This document shows positions 6,883 through 13,675 of a stretch of DNA of 33,838 nucleotides, in pieces. The notes beneath the pieces were generated by a model, which saw nothing but the letters and a program-made list of their open reading frames with translations, made no database searches and had not been told where the DNA came from. The position numbers and the translations under genes were made by a program. The DNA is from an uncultured Sphingomonas sp. (GTDB lineage Bacteria; Pseudomonadota; Alphaproteobacteria; Sphingomonadales; Sphingomonadaceae), in the NCBI GenBank assembly GCA_913776255.1, contig CAJYLV010000003.1, forward strand, positions 1 to 33,838, written 5' to 3'. Within the stretch, counting starts at the first letter, position 1. Every line of letters begins with the position of its first letter.

Positions 6883-8741
6883 GACGCGCGCGCCTCCTGC
6901 GCGATCGCCTGATGGGCGAGGAACGGGCTGGTGAAGCGCAGCAGCGGGTGGACCCACCCTGCCCCCTTGCCGCCCGCGCGCGCCACCGCGGTGTGGACCG
7001 CGGCGGTGAGATCGCGTGACGTGAGCTTGCTCCACGCGCGGTGCGTCGCGCGGTCGACGAACGGCTCGCCGATCGCGTCGCGCTTTGCGCGCGGGAAGAG
7101 CTCGAGCAGCTCGGCGGTCGGCGTCCAGTAGCGGAGGCGGACCGCGTCGTCGCGATCGGCGCCGACCAGGTGCGCGACGACATCGTGGATCGGCACCCGA
7201 TAGTCGTCGCTCGCAAGGCTGCGATCGAGCGCGAAGCCCGCGACCAGCGCGGCGGTGACGTTCTTCACCTGCGGATCCTCGTCGCGGTAAAGCAGGAAGG
7301 CGGCGTCGACGCTCGGCTCGACGAAGAACGGCCGCGCCCGGATCCGCTCGATCGCGGCGGCGGTCGTCTGCGTCGCCGGCATCGCGCCGAGGTGCCGGTG
7401 CGCGAGCGCGTGCGCGTCGTGCGACACGCCCGCCATCGCATCGCCGCCGATCGTGCGCATCCCGATCCGCTCCGCCGCGCCGCCGGGGGCGGCAAGCAGC
7501 GCGCGCGCCTGCGCGAACACGAGATAGTCGAGCGCGGCGGTGCCCCCGGCCTCGGCGTCATCGATGAGCGCCGCGCGCAGGATCGCCTTGCGCTGCGCGC
7601 TCAGCGTGAAGGTCGCGTCGGGGCCGAGCCCCTCCTCGCGCCGGATCGCGGCGTCGGCCTTGCCCCGGGCGCTGGCGTCGACGGCGGCGTGACCGATCGG
7701 CCCCGACGACATCGGGACGACGGTCGCGGGCTTCTCGCCGCCGAATTTCGCCTTGCGGGTTTCCCACCAGTAATTGATCGCGGGCTCGCCGCCGGCATCG
7801 ATCTGGATGCAGGCGACGACGCCCGGATTGTCAGGCAGCACGAGCCGGTCGCCCTTGCGGGTCGGGGTGATCACGAGCTGGTTGTCGATCTGCCCGGCGA
7901 ACAACGGTGGCGCGGGGATGAAGCGCAGCTCGGGACGGCCGGTGGTCTCGCGGACCTGCTCGCGGATCGTCGCCATCTTTTCCTCGACGAGCCGCTGGAG
8001 CAGTCCCTCGTCAACGATGCGGCCGCGCTCGATAGCGTCCTCCGCAAACAGGTCCAGCTCATAGCGGCCGCCGGCCGCGCGGTAGATCGCCTCGCCGACG
8101 AAGGTCAGCTGGCGGCGCAGCAGCGCGTCGCCGATCTTCAGCGCCGCGCGGATCTGAACCGGCGGCGCGAACGATGGAAGCTGCGCGAAGGTGGCCGCCT
8201 GCAGCTCGCGGTCGGCGGTGGCCGCGTAGGCCATCGCCTGCTCACCCTTGATCGTGCCCGCCACCAGCGCGCTGAACACCGGCGGCGCGAGCTGGCCGAG
8301 CCGCATCCACCGCTCGACCTTGCGGACGTCTGACTGACCCAGATTGCGCGCGATCTGCGCCGCGCTGTGCCCCAGCGCCGCCGCCTTGGCGACACCGGCG
8401 TACAGCTCGTGCTCCTCCATGTCCTTGCGGATCAGGTTTTCGCTGATCGACATCTCGGTCAGCTCGGCGTCGCTCGCCGTGTGGACCTTGTGCGGGACCG
8501 GCCAGTCGCGCGCGAGGTCGCCGCGCTCGACCAGCCGCTTGATCGCGTAATAGCGCCGCCGGCCTGCGAACGCGCCGTACAGCTTGGAATCGCGCATCCG
8601 GTGGATGTCGATCGGCACGCGCAGCCCCTCGACGAGGATCGACGCCTCGAGCGTCGCGGTGTCCTCGACCGAGGGGATCCGGTTGCGGACATTGAAAGGC
8701 GAAAGGCGAATCTGGTCGATCGTCAGCGTTGTGCTAGTCAC
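6879..8741 (-). CDS. ParB/RepB/Spo0J-family protein (large, no ParA partner)
   Basis: 620 residues from a GTG start with GGAGA about 7 bases upstream. The N-terminal ParB/Srx-like domain includes GAFAGRRRYYAI (56-67) and SENLIRKDM (100-108), the places where ParB proteins bind CTP. A central HTH follows (HSAAQIARNLGQSDVRKVERW, about 125-145). The long C-terminal region (about 200-620) has no motif I recognise. No ParA ATPase is encoded in the island, so this may be a DNA-binding or regulatory ParB rather than half of a partition system. Its GTG overlaps the small gene before it, and its stop overlaps the AlpA start. Confidence 0.88.
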   Translation of the reverse strand: MTSTTLTIDQIRLSPFNVRNRIPSVEDTATLEASILVEGLRVPIDIHRMRDSKLYGAFAGRRRYYAIKRLVERGDLARDWPVPHKVHTASDAELTEMSISENLIRKDMEEHELYAGVAKAAALGHSAAQIARNLGQSDVRKVERWMRLGQLAPPVFSALVAGTIKGEQAMAYAATADRELQAATFAQLPSFAPPVQIRAALKIGDALLRRQLTFVGEAIYRAAGGRYELDLFAEDAIERGRIVDEGLLQRLVEEKMATIREQVRETTGRPELRFIPAPPLFAGQIDNQLVITPTRKGDRLVLPDNPGVVACIQIDAGGEPAINYWWETRKAKFGGEKPATVVPMSSGPIGHAAVDASARGKADAAIRREEGLGPDATFTLSAQRKAILRAALIDDAEAGGTAALDYLVFAQARALLAAPGGAAERIGMRTIGGDAMAGVSHDAHALAHRHLGAMPATQTTAAAIERIRARPFFVEPSVDAAFLLYRDEDPQVKNVTAALVAGFALDRSLASDDYRVPIHDVVAHLVGADRDDAVRLRYWTPTAELLELFPRAKRDAIGEPFVDRATHRAWSKLTSRDLTAAVHTAVARAGGKGAGWVHPLLRFTSPFLAHQAIAQEARAS

Positions 8742-8895
8742 CGCGGGTCTCCGGCTTGCGTGAAGGCGCACCGGCGGTGACGGCCGCCGGCTTGCTGGTT
8801 TCGGGGAGGGGAGTCGCGACCGGCCGGCTCCCCGAACCAGCCGGAGAAGCGGTCGTCTGAAGACGCCCGAAAAGGCTCAGGCGGCGGCGGGTCAC
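8734..8895 (-). CDS. Small basic protein of unknown function (53 aa)
   Basis: Not recognised. A 53-codon frame starts at GTG 8895, overlapping the GcrA-like stop (GTGA), and ends with TAG 8 bases inside the ParB gene. It begins VTRRRLSLFGRL and is then rich in Ser, Pro, Thr and Ala. The only evidence is that it fills the one apparent hole between GcrA-like and ParB with the same overlapping start-stop arrangement as its neighbours. It could be non-coding. Confidence 0.45.
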   Translation of the reverse strand: MTRRRLSLFGRLQTTASPAGSGSRPVATPLPETSKPAAVTAGAPSRKPETRGD

Positions 8896-9254
8896 GACGC
8901 CTGCCAGCCGAGATCGGCGACGATCTGCGCCCAGGCGGCATCGATCAGCTTGCGGCTGACGCCCAGCTGGAAGGCCGCGGACGCGAGCGTCGGATCGCGC
9001 AGCGCCATCAGTTCGGCGAGCCGCTCGACCAGCGCGCGCTTGGCCGGGCGCTTCGGCACGGCGGCGCCGGCACCCGCCGGCGGAACGCGCTTGTCACCGG
9101 CGGCGCGGAGGCGATGGATTCGCCCCATCACCGCGTTGCGGCTGGTGCCCAGCTCGGCGGCGATCGCGCCGCTCGTCAGCCCGGTGGCCTTCAACCGGCA
9201 TAGCTGGTCGACGACGGCGTCCGACCAGAAATAGGGGCTGTGTCCCGACATCAT
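8892..9254 (-). CDS. GcrA-like regulator
   Basis: 120 residues. The N-terminus (FWSDAVVDQLCRLKATGLTS, then IAAELGTSRNAVMGRIHRL) matches the DNA-binding part of GcrA, the alphaproteobacterial cell-cycle regulator that works with sigma-70 at methylated GANTC promoters. The rest is short: a basic linker and a second helical stretch (LASAAFQLGVSRKLIDAAW) that may be another HTH. Caulobacter GcrA is about 173 residues, so the sigma-interacting C-terminus may be missing. The first of two adjacent ATGs overlaps the stop of the preceding gene (ATGA). A GcrA-like protein on a mobile element could link the island to the host cell cycle, which is speculative. Confidence 0.75.
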   Translation of the reverse strand: MMSGHSPYFWSDAVVDQLCRLKATGLTSGAIAAELGTSRNAVMGRIHRLRAAGDKRVPPAGAGAAVPKRPAKRALVERLAELMALRDPTLASAAFQLGVSRKLIDAAWAQIVADLGWQAS

Positions 9255-9475
9255 CCCTGCCCGCCGAACATCACGGTGACGCCCGGCCAGCCAAACAGCA
9301 GGTGGCCGAGCTGGATGACGGGGAGCGGCCCGAGGAAGCCGGCGATCGCCTGCAACGACACGACGTCGAGCGGCGTCAGCCGCGACGGCCGGCGTGCCGG
9401 ACGCGGGCGGATCAACGGGGCGGCGGCGCGGGCGCGCTCGTGGCGACGCGGCGCAGGGGCGGTGACGTGACGCAT
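9251..9475 (-). CDS. Hypothetical protein (74 aa)
   Basis: Not recognised. The N-terminal half is very basic (PRRHERARAAAPLIRPRPAR); the C-terminal half is hydrophobic with Gly and Pro (AIAGFLGPLPVIQLGHLLFG). It may be a small membrane-associated or phage-type protein. Its ATG shares one base with the stop of the gene before it (TGATG) and its stop overlaps the GcrA-like start, which is the main evidence that it is translated. Confidence 0.55.
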   Translation of the reverse strand: MRHVTAPAPRRHERARAAAPLIRPRPARRPSRLTPLDVVSLQAIAGFLGPLPVIQLGHLLFGWPGVTVMFGGQG

Positions 9476-9675
9476 CAGCGGTCTCCCGGAAAGAGCATCG
9501 CGCGCAGGATCGCGAGCACGACGACGAGGACGAGGATCAGCGCGGCCAGCGCGAGCCGCATGGCATCGAGGTAGAGGATCGCGAGCGGCGCGAGGCCGAG
9601 CACCACCGCGGCGATCGACAGCGGCAAGGCGAAGTGCGCGCCCACTGCGTAGCGGCGATCGGGCGGCGGCGTCAC
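9475..9675 (-). CDS. Small membrane protein (66 aa)
   Basis: 66 residues from GTG 9675, which overlaps the preceding stop (GTGA). Two hydrophobic segments are visible, FALPLSIAAVVLGLAPLAIL and LALAALILVLVVVLAIL, with a short loop between, so a two-helix inner-membrane hairpin is likely. No family is recognised. Longer in-frame starts extend into the neighbouring gene and lack support. Confidence 0.6.
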   Translation of the reverse strand: MTPPPDRRYAVGAHFALPLSIAAVVLGLAPLAILYLDAMRLALAALILVLVVVLAILRAMLFPGDR

Positions 9676-10025
9676 GGGCGCGCGCTCCGGCGACGGCGGT
9701 AGAAGGCGCCGAGCATCGCGTTGACCGCGCGGCTGACGTGCGCGAGCGCCACCGGCAAGGCGCGGTGCGACTCCGGCGCGTCGAGCAGGCGGCGGCGCAG
9801 CAGGTGCTCCTGATCGACCAGCAGGCACCAGATCGTGTCGAGATCGCGCGGCGTGCCGCCCGGCGGGAACGACAGGCACTCGGTGCCGGTGCCGGCCAGC
9901 ACGCGGACTGCTTCGGTCAGGTCGCGAAGCGGGAGCGCGAAGTCGTCGCCATCGTTCGCCTCGGCGAGTTCGCCGCGCAGCATGTTGATCGCTGACCGGA
10001 TCGAGTCGAGTTCGTCGGGGAGCAC
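9672..10025 (-). CDS. Hypothetical protein (117 aa)
   Basis: Not recognised. Taken from GTG 10025 with AAGG about 9 bases upstream; GTG at 10067 is an alternative that adds a Cys-Cys segment. The protein looks soluble and helical (DELDSIRSAINMLRGELAEA, LRDLTEAVRVLAG, LDTIWCLLVDQEHLLRRRLL). It shares a GTGA junction with the membrane-protein gene that follows. The 91 bases before it (10026-10116) form the largest hole in this operon and contain no convincing start-stop overlap. Confidence 0.6.
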   Translation of the reverse strand: MLPDELDSIRSAINMLRGELAEANDGDDFALPLRDLTEAVRVLAGTGTECLSFPPGGTPRDLDTIWCLLVDQEHLLRRRLLDAPESHRALPVALAHVSRAVNAMLGAFYRRRRSARP

Positions 10026-10116
10026 AGGCGCGCCTTTCGGGCAGCAGAAAGCCGTCCCCGAAGGCACGAGGCGATCGGGTCCGGCGGGCAGGTCGGAACG
10101 GGTGCGCGGCGGCGCG

Positions 10117-10596
10117 TCAGCCGGCGTCGGGCGGGGCGCGCGCGGCGGCGACGATGCCGCCGACCGCGCTGACCACGGACTGCGCGGCGCCGATCGCCTC
10201 GAGCCCTTCCTTGCCAACCGCCGCCATGTCCGCGGGGGTCGCACCGGGCCGGCTGGCGTGAAACGTCGCCGCGCTGAATTCGCCGGCTTCCTTGGCGAAG
10301 CGGGCGGCGATGTCGACCAGCGCGAGCGGGTTGCCGAAGCGCTCCTCGCGCGCGCCGCTCAGCCGCAGGGAAAGCGTGTCGAGGAACGGCATGCTGTCGC
10401 CGCCAGCGGCGACGTAGGCGCGATCGAGCTTCTCGGCCGCGGCGATCGGGATCGTGCGGTCCACGTCGGGATCGCCCCAATCGTAGAAGGTGCGCAGCGC
10501 GACGCCGGCGATGGCGGCGGCGCGCTTCGAACCGAGCCGCTCGGCGATGCGCGCCTGCGCCTGCTCGTAGCTCAGCGCGGCGTGTGCCTTGGTCAT
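10117..10596 (-). CDS. Phage-type HTH protein (159 aa)
   Basis: 159 residues. Residues 10-60 (ALSYEQAQARIAERLGSKRA, then GVALRTFYDWGDP and PIAAAEKLDRAYVAAGG) look like a Cro/CII-type HTH followed by a short dimerisation helix, as in small phage regulatory proteins. The C-terminal half is Ala-rich and helical (AAVGKEGLEAIGAAQSVVSA). No specific family is recognised. The start ATG overlaps the preceding stop (ATGA). A role in copy-number or lysogeny-type control of the island would fit, but is inferred from position only. Confidence 0.6.
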   Translation of the reverse strand: MTKAHAALSYEQAQARIAERLGSKRAAAIAGVALRTFYDWGDPDVDRTIPIAAAEKLDRAYVAAGGDSMPFLDTLSLRLSGAREERFGNPLALVDIAARFAKEAGEFSAATFHASRPGATPADMAAVGKEGLEAIGAAQSVVSAVGGIVAAARAPPDAG

Positions 10597-10787
10597 GCCA
10601 GCTCGGCCGCGAAAAGCGGCACCGAACGCAGGCGACGTCCGGCGCCCGAGGTCGCAGTCAACAGGGATGGGCAGACTGCTTCACCGCGCCGGAGGAATGA
10701 GATGGCGCGCGGCGACCGACCGGCCTGCCAGCGGTCGATGGGGTAAACTGGGGCGCTGGGTGCAGGGGTGCGATCGCGGGGGCTCAT
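10593..10787 (-). CDS. Small hypothetical protein (64 aa)
   Basis: Not recognised. 64 residues, basic, with PVYPIDRWQAGRSP near the N-terminus and a hydrophobic end. It is joined by 4-base ATGA overlaps to genes on both sides, which is the main reason to believe it is real. Confidence 0.5.
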   Translation of the reverse strand: MSPRDRTPAPSAPVYPIDRWQAGRSPRAISFLRRGEAVCPSLLTATSGAGRRLRSVPLFAAELA

Positions 10788-11065
10788 CGGGCGGGCACCA
10801 GATCCACTTCGACGGCGCTATCGTCGCCGGAGCCGCGCGTCGCGGTATGAGGTTCTTCCTTGATCCCCAGTGCGACGGCGATTCGGTGCGAATTGCCGCG
10901 GCGGCAGCTGCGGTGACCTCCGAGGACATTATGGACGGCGCTGACGTGGAAGCCTCGTTCTCTCGCCCATTCTGAGATATTTACGCCCGCTGCGACGAGC
11001 TCGTTTCGGCGAGCGACAGCCCGTAGGCGAACCATCTCATCAGCAGTTGAGACTCGGGCAGACAT
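10784..11065 (-). CDS. Small HTH DNA-binding protein (first gene of the leftward operon)
   Basis: 93 residues. ELVAAGVNISEWARERGFHV followed by AVHNVLGGHRSCRRGNSHRI is a compact HTH of the type seen in small phage regulators and Ner-like proteins. The C-terminus is acidic (GSGDDSAVEVD). It is divergent from the XRE repressor at 11115 with 49 bp between the two starts, the layout of a lysogeny-type switch. Its stop overlaps the next start (ATGA), so it leads the ten-gene operon running to the distal att. Targets are unknown. Confidence 0.7.
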   Translation of the reverse strand: MSARVSTADEMVRLRAVARRNELVAAGVNISEWARERGFHVSAVHNVLGGHRSCRRGNSHRIAVALGIKEEPHTATRGSGDDSAVEVDLVPAR

Positions 11066-11114
11066 AGGAAATGTGCCAGTTTGTGAAAAGCAGGGCTAGA
11101 ATGCACAGGTATCC
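11066..11114. promoter_or_regulatory. Divergent control region of the island
   Basis: 49 bp separate two divergent HTH genes, so back-to-back promoters and repressor operators are expected here. TGTGC and GCACA half-sites occur in opposite orientation (about 11073 and 11104). No convincing consensus -35/-10 pair can be assigned. Confidence 0.4.
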
Positions 11115-11450
11115 GTGATCGATCAAGGCAGATTCAGCGAGACTGTGAACTTTGCTGCGCGACTAAGGGAGGAGCGTAAGCGGAGAAAGCTGTCCCAAGA
11201 GGCTTTTGCGGCTCTCGGAGGTGTCCATCTCAATTCGCAGAGCAGCTATGAGAAAGGGGCATCTGAACCCAAAGCGGATTACCTAGCTGGCCTTGCTGCG
11301 TCTGGAGTCGACGTGCACTGGTTGCTGACAGGTCGGCGCAGCCAAGGTGCTCTCGACGAGGACCTGAGCGTCGTTGTCGATGCAATTGCACCTCTTTCCG
11401 GAGACCAGCGGGCTGCGATCCTTGCCGTGATCCACGCCTTCGCGAGCTGA
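11115..11450 (+). CDS. XRE-family repressor
   Basis: 111 residues from GTG 11115 (GTG 11145 is an alternative). FAARLREERKRRKLSQEAFA, then ALGGVHLNSQSSYEKGASEP is a standard Cro/CI-type HTH (about residues 10-65) followed by YLAGLAASGVDVHWLLTGRR, the usual end of this domain in phage repressors. The short C-terminus (45 residues) is helical with no LexA-type protease motif, so induction by RecA cleavage is not expected. It is divergent from the ten-gene leftward operon and is the natural candidate for its repressor. The next 171 bp (11451-11621) show no gene. Confidence 0.82.
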   Translation: MIDQGRFSETVNFAARLREERKRRKLSQEAFAALGGVHLNSQSSYEKGASEPKADYLAGLAASGVDVHWLLTGRRSQGALDEDLSVVVDAIAPLSGDQRAAILAVIHAFAS

Positions 11451-11621
11451 TCGACGGCCTAATCGGCGCCCGAGCCTTTACACACATTGATGCAAATCGA
11501 TCGGCTCGTTACCCTGAACCTGTGGGTATGGGGCAGCGATGGACGGGGGGCGTGGTGGCTTACGAGATTCGGATGCCAGGCGCAGGGCGGCACGATGCAA
11601 GTGCCGCGAGGATGATGCGGC

Positions 11622-12137
11622 TTGCATAGCTCGGCATCACTCGACTCAACGACACCCCCCCTTTCCGATCTGCCAGCTGAAAACCTTCGTCGACTTTCCG
11701 AGCGTCAAAGGCAGTGCCTGCGCCTGATCTTCGATCGCAAAACGTCGAAGGAAATTGCGTCAGCGTTGGGGCTGAGCGTCGGCACCGTAAACACCTACAT
11801 TTCCGAGGCCATTACAACGCTTGGCGCACGCAATCGCCGACATGCAGCTGAATTACTTCACGATTTCGAGAGCAAGCCAACCCACCCGGATAAAGTGCAA
11901 CTACACATTATCGGGGTATCCGAGCCGCCATCTTCAGCCGACAGCCCGGTTGACAGCAGCAGCCAGTACCGGCGGCTGCTGCCAGTTCGCCAACCAGGGG
12001 CATCGGGTAATGACCTCAGCATCTTCGTTCGACTTTTCTGGCCACTCGCAATCGCCATCCTCTGCGCCATCGCCTTCGGCATGCTTGCCGTCGGCATCCG
12101 GATCGTCTCCGACGTCCTTCGCGCCGTTCTGCGCTGA
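11622..12137 (+). CDS. LuxR-type HTH protein with C-terminal membrane anchor
   Basis: 171 residues from TTG 11622 (GAGG upstream; an in-frame stop lies just before). The HTH is near the N-terminus: LSERQRQCLRLIFDRKTSKE, then IASALGLSVGTVNTYISEAI and LGARNRRHAAELL, a LuxR/GerE domain at about 25-80. A polar Ser-rich linker and one long hydrophobic segment follow (FVRLFWPLAIAILCAIAFGM onward, about 134-165). The protein would sit in the inner membrane with its DNA-binding head in the cytoplasm. This order, HTH first and helix last, is the reverse of classical LuxR regulators. It starts a five-gene overlapping cassette. Confidence 0.78.
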   Translation: MHSSASLDSTTPPLSDLPAENLRRLSERQRQCLRLIFDRKTSKEIASALGLSVGTVNTYISEAITTLGARNRRHAAELLHDFESKPTHPDKVQLHIIGVSEPPSSADSPVDSSSQYRRLLPVRQPGASGNDLSIFVRLFWPLAIAILCAIAFGMLAVGIRIVSDVLRAVLR

Positions 12138-12474
12138 CAGCACCATTCTACCGCCCTCCGAACGGTTGGCGGCCGCCCTTCATCAGTACGAGCGTTTGCT
12201 GAGGGACACTTTCGCCGCCGGAGGGGAACTCGCGCAGGCGGCGGTTTCGGCGCAAACAAGCGAGCGCCTTAATCCGACCGTGGGTCATCAATTTTTGGCC
12301 GCGATCGGCGCCGCCAACCTGGCAATCGGTGAGGCACTGGCGCGAACGGCACAGGGGCATCGTCAGCTCGAGGTTCTCAGCAGACGGCTCGGGTTAGATC
12401 CCACTGCCTACGGCGATGGCTTGAAGCCGCCGTCGGCCACAATGCGATCGGACGAGGAAGCGCTCGGCGGTTGA
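12010..12474 (+). CDS. Hypothetical helical protein (154 aa)
   Basis: Not recognised by function. From ATG 12010 (AGGGG upstream) it overlaps the preceding gene by 128 bases; its first 45 residues are Ser/Pro-rich and may not be real, so the true start could be later. The supported part is helical: SERLAAALHQYERLLRDTFA, VGHQFLAAIGAANLAIGEAL, HRQLEVLSRRLGLDPTAYGD. That pattern of three amphipathic helices ending in LGLDxxAYGDG recalls small conserved proteins in sphingomonad genomes, from memory only. Its stop overlaps the next start (TTGA). Confidence 0.6.
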   Translation: MTSASSFDFSGHSQSPSSAPSPSACLPSASGSSPTSFAPFCADSTILPPSERLAAALHQYERLLRDTFAAGGELAQAAVSAQTSERLNPTVGHQFLAAIGAANLAIGEALARTAQGHRQLEVLSRRLGLDPTAYGDGLKPPSATMRSDEEALGG

Positions 12475-12962
12475 CGACTGTGGTTCCGCCGCACGCCGCC
12501 TACCTCAACATCGCGGTCTTCTACGTGGTGCAGTCCATCGTGTCAGCGCACGCTCTAATCCGGGGAGGCGGACCGGAGCGGACGGCGGGGGGCTCTCTAT
12601 TTGTTGCCGCCGTCGTGTCGTCAGCAGCACAGGTCATTCTTGGAATGGATTTCAACGAATTGGCGTGGGCCCTCTTCTCCGTCGACGTTGCGCTGCTTCT
12701 GGTGATCATGATCCTTGTCGCGCTCGCCGATCGCTTCTGGCCGATGTGGCTGGGTTCACTTCAAATTCTCGCCGTCGCCAATCACGGTGTACGCGCCTAC
12801 GACCCAGCGATCATGAGCTACGTTTATTGGATGTTTGCCGGCAAAATAGCTTATCCCATGCTTGCCGTTTTATTCATCGGAACGCAGAGGCACCGCCAAA
12901 GACTTACATCCGGTTGCAATGAATTTGGCTGGACCTTCCAGAGGAGGCAATCCCGATGGTAG
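12471..12962 (+). CDS. Four-helix membrane protein of unknown function
   Basis: 163 residues from TTG 12471, overlapping the previous stop. Hydrophobic stretches at about 10-30 (LNIAVFYVVQSIVSAH), 43-60 (LFVAAVVSSAAQVILG), 64-88 (ELAWALFSVDVALLLVIMIL) and 121-140 (YWMFAGKIAYPMLAVLFIG) suggest four transmembrane helices. A basic tail (RHRQRL) would be cytoplasmic. No transporter or enzyme motif is seen. Base composition is noticeably less GC-rich than the chromosome on either side. It lies between a membrane-anchored regulator and a MarR-like regulator. Confidence 0.65.
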   Translation: MTTVVPPHAAYLNIAVFYVVQSIVSAHALIRGGGPERTAGGSLFVAAVVSSAAQVILGMDFNELAWALFSVDVALLLVIMILVALADRFWPMWLGSLQILAVANHGVRAYDPAIMSYVYWMFAGKIAYPMLAVLFIGTQRHRQRLTSGCNEFGWTFQRRQSRW

Positions 12963-13516
12963 AAACAGCATCTTCGGCTGAGTTATTCGATCGAGATCGA
13001 ATAGGCGGACGCCCCTCCGTCGCCGAAGCCAATCGGCCGAAGGCTCTCTCCGATCTTGCCTCTGACGTTTTGCGAGCACGACGAAGCCGAGCGAGGATTT
13101 TCGGTGAGGACGCTTGTCTTTTCGGCGAGCCGGCGTGGGACATTTTGCTCGACCTTTACGTGCAGCCCGCCACACGACCGGTGTCAGTATCTAGTGCCTG
13201 CATCGCCAGCGGCGTTCCCGGCACCACCGCGCTTCGGTGGCTTGATCAGTTGAAGCGCAGGGAATTGGTCAGGCGCTTCGCCGATCCGGCCGACAGGCGC
13301 CGCAACTTCGTAGCGCTTGCTCCGCGAGGTCACTCGCTCGTGGAAGCATGGCTTCACACCAGAATAGCCATCGCGCAAACCGAACCGGTCACCCAAATTC
13401 CGACGCGGCCCCCGGACGAAATAGAATGGTTGCGCTTCTACCGGACCTTGAACGAGGCGCAGCTGAGCGTCGTGCAATCGTTCCTGCACCTCTTGGACAA
13501 GCAGGGTGCTAAGTGA
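12956..13516 (+). CDS. MarR-like winged-helix regulator
   Basis: 186 residues from ATG 12956 with a strong GAGGAGG 9 bases upstream. The centre (EPAWDILLDLYVQPATRPVS, SACIASGVPGTTALRWLDQL, KRRELVRRFADPADRRRNFV) is a winged HTH with the DPxDRR wing typical of MarR proteins. The N-terminus is basic and the C-terminus helical. It overlaps the previous gene by 7 bases, and its stop overlaps the start of a 28-codon peptide. The cassette thus holds two DNA-binding proteins, one membrane-bound and one soluble. The ligand is unknown. Confidence 0.75.
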   Translation: MVETASSAELFDRDRIGGRPSVAEANRPKALSDLASDVLRARRSRARIFGEDACLFGEPAWDILLDLYVQPATRPVSVSSACIASGVPGTTALRWLDQLKRRELVRRFADPADRRRNFVALAPRGHSLVEAWLHTRIAIAQTEPVTQIPTRPPDEIEWLRFYRTLNEAQLSVVQSFLHLLDKQGAK

Positions 13517-13599
13517 CGCTGGATTGGCTATCTCGACTGCGCCAAATCGCTGCAGAAGTGGCGATCTCGATCGTAGCGGCCGGCCAAGCGGCGCTCTGA
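13513..13599 (+). CDS. Possible 28-residue amphipathic peptide
   Basis: A 28-codon frame starts at GTG 13513, overlapping the MarR-like stop (GTGA), and ends with TGA at 13597-13599. It begins with the segment TLDWLSRLRQIAAEV and continues with AISIVAAGQAAL: a basic amphipathic helix leading into a short hydrophobic end. It repeats the overlap style of the four genes before it. It could be a small membrane peptide or simply a short open frame. Confidence 0.42.
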   Translation: MTLDWLSRLRQIAAEVAISIVAAGQAAL

Positions 13600-13624
13600 C
13601 GCAATGAATGTGCCGCATTAATCG

Positions 13625-13675
13625 GTAGCTACAATTTATCCTTGCGCGCGCATTTATTCGTAGCTACAAAGAAGC
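13625..13675 (+). promoter_or_regulatory. Probable brnTA operator/promoter
   Basis: GTAGCTACAA occurs twice in direct orientation (13625-13634 and 13660-13669), 35 bp apart, and contains the palindrome GTAGCTAC. A possible -35 (TTGCGC, 13642-13647) and -10 (TACAAA, 13665-13670) are 17 bp apart, with the second copy over the -10. BrnA-type antitoxins repress their own promoters, so these are likely binding sites. The -10 is so close to the ATG that the message could be leaderless. Confidence 0.45.

Noticed and set aside
7041..8333. 430-codon plus-strand open frame opposite parB
   Set aside because: Shadow of the ParB gene, with no domain and atypical composition.
11821..12009. Longer start for the 154-residue helical protein
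   Set aside because: This part lies wholly inside the LuxR-type gene in another frame and lacks a ribosome-binding site; ATG 12010 is better supported.
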